Shown here: positions 9,878 to 17,032 of the stretch, piece by piece | How positions within the stretch are numbered: position 1 is the stretch's first letter | Layout of the letters: each line of letters opens with the position of its first letter | Assembly: GCA_910578325.1 (NCBI GenBank) | Contig: CAJTQT010000001.1 | Span: 186,001 to 250,000, forward strand | Length of the DNA: 64,000 bases | Reading direction: 5' to 3' | Origin: an uncultured Christensenella sp. | GTDB taxonomy: Bacteria > Bacillota > Clostridia > Christensenellales > CAG-917 | The notes under the pieces: generated by a model | What the model saw: only the letters and a program-made list of their open reading frames with translations | The model's database searches: none | Told to the model about the DNA's origin: nothing | Made by a program: the position numbers and the translations under genes

Positions 9878-10302
9878 TTCTCTTCATCCTCCACTCTTTT
9901 TATGGATTTAAAACGCAACTCGTTGAGCGGCGTGCCCGTACTGTCGGCGACGATTGCCATAATCATAGCCGCGTCGCGTTCGTCGGTGTTGATAAGTCTG
10001 AGTTCTCCGCAAGTGCCTTCCGCAAGAGCGGGCTTTTCGGCAGGTGCGGCAGTCTCCGCGACTTTCTTTTTCCAGAACGTCATTTTGGATTTGACGTTAT
10101 TGACTTTTTCCGCCCACTCGGGATGTTCGTTACGCAACTTTTCGCTACCATCGAAAATCTTGCCTACGAGAGTAACTATAAGCATCAACGCGATAAGAAC
10201 GACAAACACGATTACTACGCCGATAAGAGCAAGCAACAGTGCGTCTACCACGCTGATCTTAGCGTCGCTGGCAAAAATTCCGCTTAAAAGCATCGTTCCC
10301 AT
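9874..10302 (-). CDS. oadG: Sodium-pumping decarboxylase gamma subunit (OadG family)
   Basis: A 142-residue single-span membrane protein. The hydrophobic helix at about residues 20-45 (VDALLLALIGVVIVFVVLIA) near the N-terminus is the OadG signature. The C-terminal region is predicted cytoplasmic and would dock the carboxyltransferase. An in-frame GTG at 10308 exists, but ATG at 10302 has GAGG five bases upstream and is preferred. It lies between oadA (gap of a few bases) and the carrier gene (4-bp ATGA overlap), so the four genes are tightly coupled. Confidence 0.85.
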   Translation of the reverse strand: MGTMLLSGIFASDAKISVVDALLLALIGVVIVFVVLIALMLIVTLVGKIFDGSEKLRNEHPEWAEKVNNVKSKMTFWKKKVAETAAPAEKPALAEGTCGELRLINTDERDAAMIMAIVADSTGTPLNELRFKSIKRVEDEEK

Positions 10303-10309
10303 ACTCACC

Positions 10310-11713
10310 TCATTCCTCTACGGGAGTTATCGTATACTTGACGATTTTTTCTTCCTGCGCTTTACGGTTTGCGAAATACTTCTCCGTAACCTGCGGGAAG
10401 AGAATATAAGACAGCACATCCTCGTCGTTTTTGGCGGTGCCTTCGAGTTCCTTCTTAGTCTGCTCGAAAACGGGTTCGAGAGTGTCGGCGAATCTGCCCT
10501 CAACGGGTTTCTCGTCGCCGAGAGCCTTTTTCATTACTTCGGGATTGATAGGAGCGGGCGAAGTGCCGTATTCCCCTCTGCAATATGCCTTAACCTCTTT
10601 GGAAATGTTTTTATATCTCTCACCCGAAAGCACGTTGTTTGTCGCCTGTACGCCGACCATCTGACTCATAGGAGTTACGAGCGGCGGATATCCGAGGTCC
10701 TCGCGAACCTTAGGAGTTTCAATGAGAACTTCCTCGAACTTGTCCATAGCATTTTGCGCTTTAAGTTGCGAAACGAGGTTGGAGAGCATTCCGCCGGGCA
10801 CCTTATAGGTAAGAGCGTCGGTATCGGTCGCCATCATCTTAGGATTGAGAAGACCTTCCGCAATGTAAGCGTCGCGTATGGGTTTGAAGAAATCGTTGAC
10901 CTCTTTGAGCACGGCGTCGTCGAGTCCCGTCTCGTAACCGAGTTGTTTAAGCGCATAGTTGAGCGTCTCGGTCGCGGGTTGACTGGTTCCTCCCGAGAAG
11001 CAGGACGACGCGGTGTCTATGATATCGACGCCCGCCTCGATTGCTTTGAGATACGTCATAAACGCCATTCCCGTCGTGCAGTGCGTATGCAACACTACGG
11101 GAAGTTTGACTTCGCTCTTAATAGCGCCGATGAGGTCGTACGCTTCTTGCGGAGTCATTACGCCGGCCATATCCTTTACGCAAATCGTAGCGACTCCCAT
11201 ATTCTCCATTTCTTTAGCCTGTTTCGCAAACGCTTCGAGAGTATGCACGGGGCTTTGAGTGTAACTGAGCGTGCCCGACACCGTCGCGCCGCACTTAATT
11301 GCGGTCTTTGTCGCGGTCTCTATATTGCGCAAGTCGTTAAGCGCGTCGAAAATACGGATAACGTCGATTCCGTTTTCAACCGATTTTTCTACGAACATTC
11401 TGACGATCTCGTCGGGATAATGTTTATATCCGAGCAGGTTCTGACCTCTGAGGAGCATCTGCAATCTGGAATTAGGCATAGCCTTGCGCATATTGCGCAG
11501 TCTTTGCCACGGGTCCTCGTTGAGGAACCTCAGACACACGTCGAAAACCGCACCTCCCCAGCATTCAACGGAATAATATCCCGCCTTGTCCATCGTGGGA
11601 AGAATGTCGGCAAATTTGGAATACGGCAGACGCGTGGCTATCAAAGACTGGTTTGCATCGCGCAGAACCGTTTCCGTAAACTGAACCTTTTGGGTTTCAA
11701 GAGTTTTTTTCAT
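10310..11713 (-). CDS. oadA: Oxaloacetate decarboxylase alpha subunit (carboxyltransferase)
   Basis: A 467-residue cytoplasmic carboxyltransferase that moves CO2 from oxaloacetate to the biotin carrier. It begins MKKTLETQKVQFTETVLRD. RDANQSLIATR holds the catalytic/metal Asp. CVKDMAG holds the lysine carbamylated in the family, and LHTHCTTGMA holds the HxH metal site. The length equals an OadA lacking the biotin domain, which is the separate gene 9479-9877. The upstream in-frame ATG at 11770 is rejected because it falls in the -35 element, while GGAGGG sits just before the ATG at 11713. It opens the decarboxylase operon. The paralogous pyruvate carboxylase B subunit has the same fold, but the oadG/oadB neighbours favour the sodium pump. 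Confidence 0.93.
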   Translation of the reverse strand: MKKTLETQKVQFTETVLRDANQSLIATRLPYSKFADILPTMDKAGYYSVECWGGAVFDVCLRFLNEDPWQRLRNMRKAMPNSRLQMLLRGQNLLGYKHYPDEIVRMFVEKSVENGIDVIRIFDALNDLRNIETATKTAIKCGATVSGTLSYTQSPVHTLEAFAKQAKEMENMGVATICVKDMAGVMTPQEAYDLIGAIKSEVKLPVVLHTHCTTGMAFMTYLKAIEAGVDIIDTASSCFSGGTSQPATETLNYALKQLGYETGLDDAVLKEVNDFFKPIRDAYIAEGLLNPKMMATDTDALTYKVPGGMLSNLVSQLKAQNAMDKFEEVLIETPKVREDLGYPPLVTPMSQMVGVQATNNVLSGERYKNISKEVKAYCRGEYGTSPAPINPEVMKKALGDEKPVEGRFADTLEPVFEQTKKELEGTAKNDEDVLSYILFPQVTEKYFANRKAQEEKIVKYTITPVEE

Positions 11714-11740
11714 ATTGCCCTCCAAAAAATATTCGACTGC

Positions 11741-11770
11741 ATTATAGCATTTTGTATTTATACTCCGCAA
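11741..11770 (-). promoter_or_regulatory. Promoter of the oadA operon
   Basis: On the minus strand TTGCGG (11765-11770) and TATAAT (11741-11746) are separated by 18 bp. Transcription should begin about 20 bases before the GGAGGG ribosome site. Confidence 0.7.
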
Positions 11771-11885
11771 GTAAAATCAGTATACTTTTATCTATATATT
11801 TTCTATATTTTTATTATAATTGCGCGTAAACGATAAAGTTCCTGAAAAAAGTTGCCGGCGCAATATAAAAATTGCGCACAAATCG

Positions 11886-11942
11886 TTGACAAAACAAAAT
11901 ATTGCAAATATAATACGATTGAACGGTTTTTCAACTGTTCAA
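11886..11942 (+). promoter_or_regulatory. Promoter and ArsR-type operator of the metal regulator
   Basis: TTGACA (11886-11891) and TATAAT (11909-11914) are 17 bp apart. A TTGAAC...GTTCAA inverted repeat spanning 11919-11942 covers the expected start of transcription. A related TGAAC-N4-GTTCA site lies in front of the next gene (12393-12406), so both are likely bound by the ArsR protein encoded here. Confidence 0.75.
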
Positions 11943-11958
11943 CTGTGGGAGAACGAAA

Positions 11959-12285
11959 ATGGACGGAAATCAGACAATCGAATACGTACGCGCAAAACTT
12001 CCCGACGACGAAACCATATACAATCTGGCGGAGTTCTTCAAAGTATTCGGAGACCCGACGCGCGCAAAAATTATGAGTTGCCTCGAAGTCAAAGATTTGT
12101 TTGTAAATGAAATTGCGGAGATTCTCGATATGAGCGTATCGGCGGTATCGCATCAACTCAGAGTGCTCAGAAACGCCAAACTTGTCAAAGGAAGTAAATT
12201 CGGAAAGGAAGTAAAATACTGTCTGGACGACAATCACGTGACAAAAATTATTGAGTTCGGCATAACTCACATAAACGAGGATTGA
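11959..12285 (+). CDS. ArsR/SmtB family metal-sensing repressor
   Basis: A 108-residue winged-helix regulator. The sequence shows FKVFGDPTRAKIMSCLE, then the recognition helix region LFVNEIAEILDMSVSAVSHQLRVL and the wing AKLVKGSKFGKEVKYCL. These are all standard for the CadC/CzrA/SmtB group that releases DNA on binding Zn, Cd or Co. The first helix contains a single Cys in SCLEVKDL, and the C-terminal helix has DDNHVTKIIEFGITHINED with histidines and acidic residues that fit a CzrA-like alpha-5 metal site. The start has GGGAG upstream. It precedes the HMA protein and P-type ATPase and shares operator half-sites with them. Confidence 0.9.
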   Translation: MDGNQTIEYVRAKLPDDETIYNLAEFFKVFGDPTRAKIMSCLEVKDLFVNEIAEILDMSVSAVSHQLRVLRNAKLVKGSKFGKEVKYCLDDNHVTKIIEFGITHINED

Positions 12286-12356
12286 CGTCCTAAAACCCCA
12301 ATGCGGGCGCACGGAATTCACTGACCGAAAACCGACCGCCTGCATACATTGTAAAG

Positions 12357-12379
12357 ACAAGATGCGAATCTTGTTTTTT
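12357..12379 (+). terminator. Intrinsic terminator after arsR
   Basis: ACAAGAT (12357-12363), loop GCGA, ATCTTGT (12368-12374), followed by a run of six T. It isolates the regulator from the efflux genes, which have their own -10 and operator a few bases later. Confidence 0.75.
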
Positions 12380-12386
12380 AAAGGAC

Positions 12387-12406
12387 TATAATTGAACGAT
12401 TGTTCA
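12387..12406 (+). promoter_or_regulatory. -10 element and ArsR operator before the efflux genes
   Basis: TATAAT at 12387-12392 is immediately followed by the inverted repeat TGAAC-GATT-GTTCA (12393-12406), like the site in front of the ArsR gene. No good -35 is visible at 17 bp, so the promoter may be weak without help. Confidence 0.6.
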
Positions 12407-12437
12407 TACAAATAAACAATCAACAAAGAGGTGTATT

Positions 12438-12656
12438 ATGAAAAAAGTTTTCAGATTACAGGATTTGGACTGTGCAAACTGCGCCGCCAAAATGGAACGT
12501 GCGATAAACAAACTGGACGGAGTTCAGTCCGCAACAGTAAATTTTATGTCTCAGAAAATGACCGTCGAAGCAGATGACAGCCGCTTCTGCGAGATTATTG
12601 ACGAAATCGAAAAAGTATGCAAGAGAATTGAACCTGATTGCAGAATTATACGTTAA
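12438..12656 (+). CDS. Stand-alone heavy-metal-associated (HMA) domain protein
   Basis: A 72-residue protein made of a single HMA ferredoxin-like domain. The metal-binding loop is DCANCAAKMER (Cys at about 14 and 17), followed by the GVQSATVNFMSQKM strand. AGAGG precedes the ATG. In most CadA/ZntA-type ATPases this domain is fused to the N-terminus of the pump. Here it is a separate gene 17 bp upstream of an ATPase that lacks it, so it probably acts as the pump's metal-delivery domain in trans. A CopZ-like copper chaperone is the alternative, but the ArsR regulator and the pump type favour Zn/Cd/Co. Confidence 0.85.
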   Translation: MKKVFRLQDLDCANCAAKMERAINKLDGVQSATVNFMSQKMTVEADDSRFCEIIDEIEKVCKRIEPDCRIIR

Positions 12657-12673
12657 AATATCATATTGTGACT

Positions 12674-14647
12674 ATGAAATACGTTTTGAGTAAAAAAGAG
12701 CAAAAAAATTTATTGCGTATAATCATAGCGTTATGCGCTTTCGCTATCATATTTGCGGTTGACAAAAGTATAAACCTCGCGGCTGCCGTCGGCGGCAGTC
12801 TCGGTTGGCTTCTGCCATTCTTTTTGTATCTGGGTGTGTATCTTACGATAGGATACGACGTGCTTTGGAACGCGGTCCGTCATATAGGACGCGGACAGTT
12901 TCTCGATGAAAACTTTCTGATGTGCATCGCTACGCTCGGAGCGTTTGCGCTTGCTATCACACGCGGAATAGGCGGACTCGACGCCGAAGGATTCGACGAG
13001 GCGTGCGCCGTACTGCTGTTCTATCAGGTCGGCGAGTTTTTCCAGAATTACGCAGCGTCCAAATCGCGCAAATCCATATCCGCGCTTATGGACATACGCC
13101 CCGACTCCGCAAACGTAATCCGCGACGGCGCCGTGCAAACCGTTGACCCGAGCGAGGTCGGAATCGGCGAAACCATACTCGTAAACCCCGGCGAGCGCAT
13201 TCCGCTTGATGGCGTTTGCGTAAAAGGCACGTCATCACTCGATACAAAAGCGCTTACCGGCGAATCGCTTCCCCGCGCAATCGAAACGGGCTTGCCTGTG
13301 ATAAGCGGTTCCGTAAATCTGACTTCACAAATAGAAGTACGGGTAGAAAAAGAATTTTACGACAGCACCGTATCCAAAATCCTCGACCTTGTGGAAAACG
13401 CGTCCGACAAAAAATCCAAAACGGAAAACTTTATCACAAAATTTGCAAAGTATTATACTCCCGTCGTAGTCGCGCTTGCAATACTGCTTGCGATAATTCC
13501 GGGAGCGGTCACTCGCGAATGGGCGGTGTGGGGATACAGAGCGCTGAGTTTCCTTGTCGTTTCCTGTCCCTGCGCGCTCGTCATATCAATTCCGCTCTCA
13601 TTCTTCGCTGGCATTGGCGCGGCGTCGAAATATCACATTCTGATAAAAGGTTCCGATTATCTGGAAAGATTCGACAAAGCAAACATATTCGTGTTCGATA
13701 AGACAGGAACTCTCACCAAAGGCAATTTTGCAGTCGTTGACGTATGCCCCGCCGAGCGCAGAAACGAGATACTCGAACTCGCAAGAATTGCAGAACAAGG
13801 TTCTTCCCACCCCATCGCCCTGTCGATAATTTCGGAGTATAATAATCAGGTTGGGGACGGGGAAACGGAATGTGATAAATGCGACGGATTTACCGTCACC
13901 GATATTTCGGGCAAAGGTGTTCTTGCAACAAACGGCGCGACGGAAATTCTTTGCGGAAATGAAAAACTGATGAACGAATTCGGCATAACCTTCGTAAAAT
14001 CGGATAAAGTCGGCACGGTGGTATATGTTGCACAGGACGGACAATTCGCAGGCTCCGTAACCATCGCGGACGAACTCAAAGAAGAAACCCCGTCTGTCAT
14101 AAAACAGTTGAACGATATGGGCGCACGAACCGTTATGTTAACAGGCGATAACGACGAAGTAGCGGGAGAAATCGCACGCAGAGCGGGCGTATCGGAATAC
14201 CGCGCCTCCTTGCTCCCCGCCGATAAAGTCGACGAAGCGGAGAAACTCATAGCAGGAAAAAATAAAAAAGATTACGTTTGCTTTACAGGCGACGGCATTA
14301 ACGACGCGCCCGTGCTTATGCGCTCCGACATCGGAGTTGCAATGGGCGCAATCGGCAGCGACGCGGCAATCGAAGCCGCCGATATCGTGCTTATGAAAGA
14401 CGACCTCTCGGGACTTCCGCTTGCCAAACGCATTGCGCGCAAAACTATGCGCGTTGTATATCAAAATATAGTTTTCTCGTTGGTTATAAAAGCGGCGATA
14501 CTTATACTCAGCGCGGTCGGGTTGACGAATATGTGGATAGCGGTTTTCGGCGACGTTGGAGTCGCGGTAATTGCAATACTCAACGCTATGCGCGTCAATG
14601 GGAAATACAAAGCGCAAAAACAAATAAAATGCAAATCCGCACTTTAA
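12674..14647 (+). CDS. P1B-type heavy-metal translocating ATPase (Zn/Cd/Co type)
   Basis: A roughly 657-residue metal efflux pump. Membrane helices flank the ion-binding SCPCALVIS motif. DKTGTLTKG contains the phosphorylated Asp, TGES is in the actuator domain, SSHPIA is the HP motif of P1B pumps and GDGINDAPVL is the hinge. The block CPCALVISIPLSFFAGIG followed by GILIKGS-like HILIKGSDYLE matches CadA/ZntA rather than CopA. There is no N-terminal HMA domain; the preceding 72-residue protein supplies one. An in-frame TTG at 12638 overlaps the previous gene. The ATG at 12674 is the more sensible start, though no clear ribosome site is seen and coupling to the previous gene is likely. Confidence 0.92.
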   Translation: MKYVLSKKEQKNLLRIIIALCAFAIIFAVDKSINLAAAVGGSLGWLLPFFLYLGVYLTIGYDVLWNAVRHIGRGQFLDENFLMCIATLGAFALAITRGIGGLDAEGFDEACAVLLFYQVGEFFQNYAASKSRKSISALMDIRPDSANVIRDGAVQTVDPSEVGIGETILVNPGERIPLDGVCVKGTSSLDTKALTGESLPRAIETGLPVISGSVNLTSQIEVRVEKEFYDSTVSKILDLVENASDKKSKTENFITKFAKYYTPVVVALAILLAIIPGAVTREWAVWGYRALSFLVVSCPCALVISIPLSFFAGIGAASKYHILIKGSDYLERFDKANIFVFDKTGTLTKGNFAVVDVCPAERRNEILELARIAEQGSSHPIALSIISEYNNQVGDGETECDKCDGFTVTDISGKGVLATNGATEILCGNEKLMNEFGITFVKSDKVGTVVYVAQDGQFAGSVTIADELKEETPSVIKQLNDMGARTVMLTGDNDEVAGEIARRAGVSEYRASLLPADKVDEAEKLIAGKNKKDYVCFTGDGINDAPVLMRSDIGVAMGAIGSDAAIEAADIVLMKDDLSGLPLAKRIARKTMRVVYQNIVFSLVIKAAILILSAVGLTNMWIAVFGDVGVAVIAILNAMRVNGKYKAQKQIKCKSAL

Positions 14648-14668
14648 AGTGCGGATTCATTATTTTAA
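14634..14668 (+). terminator. Terminator of the metal-efflux genes
   Basis: A 24-bp palindrome AATCCGCACTTT/AAAGTGCGGATT (14634-14657) includes the ATPase stop codon and is followed by a T-rich run. Confidence 0.75.
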
Positions 14669-14773
14669 ACGGCTGTTTTAACTTTTAATTTACAAAACAG
14701 CGATATGCTCTTCGTCTGTGCCTCTCAGATCAAACTGTTCCGTTCAGACATACTTCTGACAGCAATCGGCACG

Positions 14774-15202
14774 TCAATGGGACAGACCGTTCAACTCGTC
14801 TGATTTTTTTCTGAGCACGCTCATCGCGATATCGGGATCGCTGACACCGAGCACTGCGCTTTCCATAGGGCACTGCCCGTCACCCGTTCTGTTGACGATT
14901 CCCTGCGTGAGAATTTTATAGTCATAAACGACGTTGAATTTTTGTAATATCTCCTCCGCGGGGAAACTCATTACGTCGGCGAAAACCTCCTTTACGCCGC
15001 CTTTGACGAAAAGCAGAGCCGCGGCTCTGCCCACCACTTTATCGGCGACGAACGCGCCTTTTAAAACAGCGTCTCCGTCCTCGACAAGTTTCAGAAGAAA
15101 ACTAATTCCTCTATCGGTTGACGCAACTATTCGGTTGCCGTTTGCTATCGCAATCGTTTTTCCGCAGTTCAACTGCGCTACTGCATCATCCTTTACGCTC
15201 AT
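14774..15202 (-). CDS. DUF1893 domain protein
   Basis: A 142-residue soluble protein matching the DUF1893 (TM1506-like, deaminase-fold) family. Recognisable features are the short N-terminal CGKTIAIANGNRIVASTDRGI strand region, the FVADKVVGRAAALLFVKGGV helix and the IVNRTGDGQCPMESAVLG tail with the single conserved Cys. No enzymatic activity has been firmly assigned to the family. Its start overlaps the end of the ECF transporter S component by 17 bases (ATG at 15202; an adjacent GTG at 15205 is possible), so the two are translationally coupled. Confidence 0.8.
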   Translation of the reverse strand: MSVKDDAVAQLNCGKTIAIANGNRIVASTDRGISFLLKLVEDGDAVLKGAFVADKVVGRAAALLFVKGGVKEVFADVMSFPAEEILQKFNVVYDYKILTQGIVNRTGDGQCPMESAVLGVSDPDIAMSVLRKKSDELNGLSH

Positions 15203-15755
15203 CACTCACCACCGCCTTCGCTATCGCTATCGAAATCAACGGCACAAGCGTCGCCTGCACACACAATCCGACAAGTCCCGTCTGCAAGCCGTTCAGGATT
15301 TGCGAAAGCGGCGCCCCTATTATCAGATTATAAACTACGTAAAGCGATCTTCCTGCAATCTGCGCGCATACAACGGCAACAAAAGCCGCAATCGGATGTT
15401 TGCGTACATATACTGCAAAAAGACCGCTGATAAGTCCGAACAGAGCAAGTTCCGCCGTCATATACGGCAGACGCGCAAGCGCGGGCATTGTCGCGTCCAG
15501 TGCAAGACTTGTAAACCCGAAACTTATAATCGGCGAAAGAACTCCTACGGCAAATCCCCACCGCCAGCCGAGCAGACATCCGGCAAGCAGAACGGGCGCA
15601 TACATAGGCAGCCACTTTGCGCCTGCCGCCGCGCCGCCTGCTACATGCACAATCTGCGGAAGCACGACTGCAAGAATAACCAGCACCGCCGCAACCGTTG
15701 TCTTTACAGACATTTTCACCGCTACGCTCTTTTGTTTCAATACTGCGTCTAACAT
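15186..15755 (-). CDS. ECF transporter S component
   Basis: A 189-residue membrane protein with five to six hydrophobic helices of the ECF-type substrate-binding (S) subunit family. Signs are the compact size, the AAGAKWLPMYAPVLLAGCLLG motif and the GPLSQILNGLQTG-like last segment. It would associate with a shared EcfA-EcfT energy module encoded elsewhere; none is in this window. The substrate (vitamin or metal) cannot be inferred, although the linked DUF1893 gene is a frequent companion of such proteins. It is transcribed from the TTGACA/TAAAAT promoter at 15794-15821. Confidence 0.8.
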   Translation of the reverse strand: MLDAVLKQKSVAVKMSVKTTVAAVLVILAVVLPQIVHVAGGAAAGAKWLPMYAPVLLAGCLLGWRWGFAVGVLSPIISFGFTSLALDATMPALARLPYMTAELALFGLISGLFAVYVRKHPIAAFVAVVCAQIAGRSLYVVYNLIIGAPLSQILNGLQTGLVGLCVQATLVPLISIAIAKAVVSDERKG

Positions 15756-15793
15756 ACTCTTGTCCTCGAATCCAAATAATTCAACTTAACATC

Positions 15794-15821
15794 ATTTTAT
15801 AACCGATTACGGATTTGTCAA
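15794..15821 (-). promoter_or_regulatory. Promoter of the ECF-S/DUF1893 pair
   Basis: On the minus strand TTGACA (15816-15821), a 16-bp spacer and TAAAAT (15794-15799). No riboswitch-like structure is evident in the roughly 30-base leader. Confidence 0.65.
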
Positions 15822-15860
15822 CTGTAAATTTTAATACTCCTGCAAAATCACGGAAAGTAT

Positions 15861-15886
15861 AAAAAAGCCCCGCCTTTCGGCAGGGC
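15861..15886 (-). terminator. Terminator after rpsI
   Basis: GCCCTGCC/GGCGGGGC stem with a GAAA loop on the minus strand, followed by six T. Confidence 0.9.
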
Positions 15887-15905
15887 AACTTTGAGAACGA
15901 ATTGA

Positions 15906-16319
15906 TTATCTCTTTGAGAACTGAGGTGCTTTACGCGCTTTATGCAAGCCGTATTTTTTACGCTCTTTCGCTCTGGGGTCACGTGTGAGATATCCTTCTT
16001 TTTTGAGAATCGCTCTGTACGCTTCGCTGTCTGCAACGCAAAGCGCTCTTGCAATGCCGTGTCTGATTGCGCCGGCCTGTCCCGTGAAACCGCCGCCGTA
16101 CACGTTGACGTAAACGTCGAATTTATCCGTGGTACCGGTTGCGACAAGGGGCTGATTGACAATGAGTTTCATCGTATCGAGAGGGAAATACTCTTCTAAT
16201 GTGCGCTTGTTGATAACGATTGCTCCTTCGCCGCCGGGGATAAGACGAACTCTTGCGATAGCCGTCTTTCTTCTGCCCGTGCCGAGATACTGAACTTTCT
16301 TAGATTTCTTAGTCGCCAT
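15906..16319 (-). CDS. rpsI: 30S ribosomal protein S9
   Basis: A 137-residue protein of normal S9 length. It has the YLGTGRRKTAIARVRL start, GGGFTGQAGAIRHGIARAL in the middle and the basic C-terminus ending in FSKR that reaches the ribosomal P site. AGAGG precedes the ATG. It follows rplM with a 10-bp gap in the conserved rplM-rpsI operon and ends in a strong terminator. Confidence 0.98.
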   Translation of the reverse strand: MATKKSKKVQYLGTGRRKTAIARVRLIPGGEGAIVINKRTLEEYFPLDTMKLIVNQPLVATGTTDKFDVYVNVYGGGFTGQAGAIRHGIARALCVADSEAYRAILKKEGYLTRDPRAKERKKYGLHKARKAPQFSKR

Positions 16320-16329
16320 ATTTCACCTC

Positions 16330-16797
16330 TTAGTAGTTGAGTTTCAACTCAATGGGACATTGAGCGGTATGATTGTGCTCGCTGCCGACGTAAACGCGCA
16401 ACTTTTTGAGCATTTTCGCGCCGAGACTGTTTTTGGGAAGCATACCCTTAACCGCTTTGAAAACCGCTTTGTCGGGTTGCTCTTTCATCAACTTCTTATA
16501 CTGAATCTCTTTCAGTCCGCCGACATAACCGGTATGATAACGGTAGTACTTGTCTTCGAGTTTGTTGCCGGTAAGGACAACGTTCTCGCAGTTGATTATG
16601 ATAACGTGATCGCCGCAGTCGACGTTGGGAGTATACTCGGGTTTGTTCTTTCCTTTGAGGATAGTAGCAACCTGAGAAGCAAGACGTCCGAGCACCAGAC
16701 CTGATGCGTCGACAACGTACCACTTGCTTTCAACTTCGCCGGGCTTTGCCATAAAAGACTTATTATTTTTTGCCATATCAGACAAATTTTTAGCCAT
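16330..16797 (-). CDS. rplM: 50S ribosomal protein L13
   Basis: A 155-residue L13. The canonical core starts KSFMAKPGEVESKWYVVDA and continues through GLVLGRLASQ, NKPEYTPNVDCGD and GMLPKNSLGAKMLKKLRVY. The ATG at 16797 is chosen because GGAGGT lies 8 nt before it; this adds a short MAKNLSD extension before the next ATG at 16776, which most L13 proteins would use. The gene has a leader of about 128 bases that contains a sequence able to sequester the ribosome site. Confidence 0.96.
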   Translation of the reverse strand: MAKNLSDMAKNNKSFMAKPGEVESKWYVVDASGLVLGRLASQVATILKGKNKPEYTPNVDCGDHVIIINCENVVLTGNKLEDKYYRYHTGYVGGLKEIQYKKLMKEQPDKAVFKAVKGMLPKNSLGAKMLKKLRVYVGSEHNHTAQCPIELKLNY

Positions 16798-16803
16798 AGT
16801 AGC

Positions 16804-16864
16804 CAACCTCCAAATTGATGTTTTCGGTGAGGTTGCGATTGACCGAGGGGCTAGTTCCGTCAAT
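16804..16864 (-). promoter_or_regulatory. Putative ribosomal-protein leader of rplM
   Basis: In the rplM mRNA, CAACCTC (16829-16835) can pair perfectly with GAGGTTG (16804-16810), which contains the ribosome-binding site. A second short helix, ATTGAC/GTCAAT (16859-16864 with 16838-16843), lies just upstream. An L13 autoregulatory leader is known in Bacillota. This is a structure call by eye, not a match to the Rfam model. Confidence 0.5.
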
Positions 16865-16931
16865 AACGTCACTTTTCCGAAAATGCGATTATATGCGCCG
16901 CGCGCAGATAATCAATAATTTATGCCTGTTA

Positions 16932-16960
16932 ATAATATTAAATATAAACCTATAAGTCAA
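16932..16960 (-). promoter_or_regulatory. Promoter of rplM-rpsI
   Basis: On the minus strand TTGACT (16955-16960), 17 bp, TATTAT (16932-16937). It predicts a transcript start about 128 bases upstream of rplM. Confidence 0.75.
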
Positions 16961-17032
16961 GCGATTTTTCATATTTTACCGCCGATTTTCAATAGGATTG
17001 TCAAAAAAGCGACGATATTATTCCCAACCCGT

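Noticed and set aside
9902..11836. 644-codon plus-strand frame antisense to oadA/oadG
   Set aside because: It is a shadow of the GC-biased oad genes; it has no ribosome site or domain and is fully covered by clear homologues on the other strand.
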